64,000 nt of DNA from Phorcus lineatus (taxonomy: Eukaryota; Mollusca; Gastropoda; Trochida; Trochidae). The notes under the pieces are model-generated. The model was not told the DNA's origin, did not search any database, and was given only the letters and a program-made list of their open reading frames with translations. The translations under genes were made by a program, and so were the position numbers. Shown here piece after piece: positions 63,156-64,000 of this stretch. The first letter of the stretch is position 1; every line of letters begins with the position of its first letter. The stretch spans positions 16,491,924 to 16,555,923 of the forward strand of contig OV121097.1 in assembly GCA_921293015.1 (NCBI GenBank), read 5' to 3'.

Positions 63156-64000
63156 TAACTGAACGAACGTCAGAACATGCAACTTTACTGGTTGTTCTCA
63201 GACTGTTGTGCCGAGGGAATTCCCCGGTAAGTCAAGTCCGATTCCGACAGACAAACTTTTGAATTTCTATTTCCTCGAACTGTCAATTTTAATCAGACTG
63301 CTCAACTCACTGAACCAATATCGGCACCATTATATGCCTGTCATCCCATGAATGGTAAATGATTTGTCAATGTGCATTTTTCTAATGATGACAATGGACC
63401 AAAGAGATAACACTGATTGCGGGGTCTAATCGGCGACAGCCTTGTTAATTATTAATGATCAGCTGCTATAGAACATCTCATCAGCTCGAGATGTCCGCAT
63501 CTTAGCATCCAAGATCATGCATAGTTAACTCATGATTTGATAAATGTCACATACTTATCAGACCAATCAATGTAATTAGCACATTTGCTCTAATTAGATT
63601 CTGATAATAGATATCAATATACTTACTCTATATTATCCTATAAACTCTAATTAGACAAAAATGTATCATGTCATTGTGTATAAGTTCCTATATTTCCTAT
63701 GACAAATTCAACCATGACTATGATGTACTGTATATACAATACTACCGGACTCTTGCTGTGATAAATTTACTTTTCATAACATTGGCATCCTTTATGCATT
63801 TAGGTAGTTCATACATATTCCATTAGAGAATTGGATAAAACAACAGCGTAATTTTTCCATTAATCAAAGTACTTTTAACAGGCATCAGTAAGTAAACCTA
63901 AGAAAACACAAGAAGTTGCACGTAAAATGATTATTTACAGATAATGTAATAAACATAAGAATGATTTTGCAATTCAATCCTTAAAAAAGTATCTTTTAAC

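Larger units (their letters stand above)
56981..64000. other. Upstream region or first intron of the long RAPGEF1 form
   Basis: No coding exon is recognised. It holds a duplicated ~95-bp segment (58521-58616 and 59568-59662), a CpG/E-box/GC-box block at 59105-59230, and two foldback-family copies near 62.3 and 63.1 kb. The expected first exon may be here or beyond the window. Confidence 0.5.

Overview
The window is an AT-rich, intron-rich animal nuclear sequence, most likely from a mollusc or another lophotrochozoan. Two protein-coding genes can be supported. They converge: a secreted mucin on the + strand ends at about 4.2 kb, and a large gene on the - strand fills about 7.3 kb to at least 57 kb. 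The rest is introns and intergenic DNA rich in short transposon-derived and tandem repeats. No bacterial-type operon, CRISPR array or rRNA was seen. The species call rests on gene structure and repeat style only.

Region 1 (1-4.23 kb, + strand). This is the 3' end of a threonine-rich mucin. One uninterrupted reading frame enters from the left edge and stops at 4134. It consists of about eighty 16-residue (48 nt) and 14-residue (42 nt) Thr/Pro/Ser/Gln repeats, then a Thr-rich linker and a short six-cysteine domain. A polyadenylation signal follows at 4222.

Region 2 (4.23-7.3 kb). No gene was seen. The stretch holds SINE-like fragments.

Region 3 (7.3-57 kb, - strand). This is the orthologue of RAPGEF1/C3G, the Crk-binding guanine-nucleotide exchange factor for Rap1. 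I rebuilt 17 common coding exons by matching splice sites and reading phase, plus three alternative 5' coding exons at 36.8, 47.6 and 57 kb. All three end in phase 0 and can join the same common exon at 34.47 kb. The form starting at 36,843 totals 3327 nt (1108 codons plus stop), close to the roughly 1080-residue vertebrate protein. N-terminal exons carry the conserved N-terminal helical region, the middle exons carry several PxLPxK-type SH3-binding motifs, and exons from 27.1 kb down to 11.9 kb encode the RasGEF N-terminal (REM) and CDC25-type catalytic domains. The most 5' exon seen (56,980) begins mid-codon after a splice acceptor, so the gene probably continues upstream, perhaps beyond the window.

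Region 4 (introns and 57-64 kb). The introns hold a possible 5.8-kb inverted-repeat-bounded element (18.84-24.63 kb) with an internal 67-bp tandem array. Inside it is a chain of splice-site-bounded segments on the + strand that could be a nested non-coding transcript. There are also a pogo/Tigger-like MITE, a 322-bp MITE with perfect 16-bp ends, foldback elements, several copies of an AAGGTTAACCTTA-type foldback family, two degenerate tandem arrays with a period of about 140 bp, and microsatellites.
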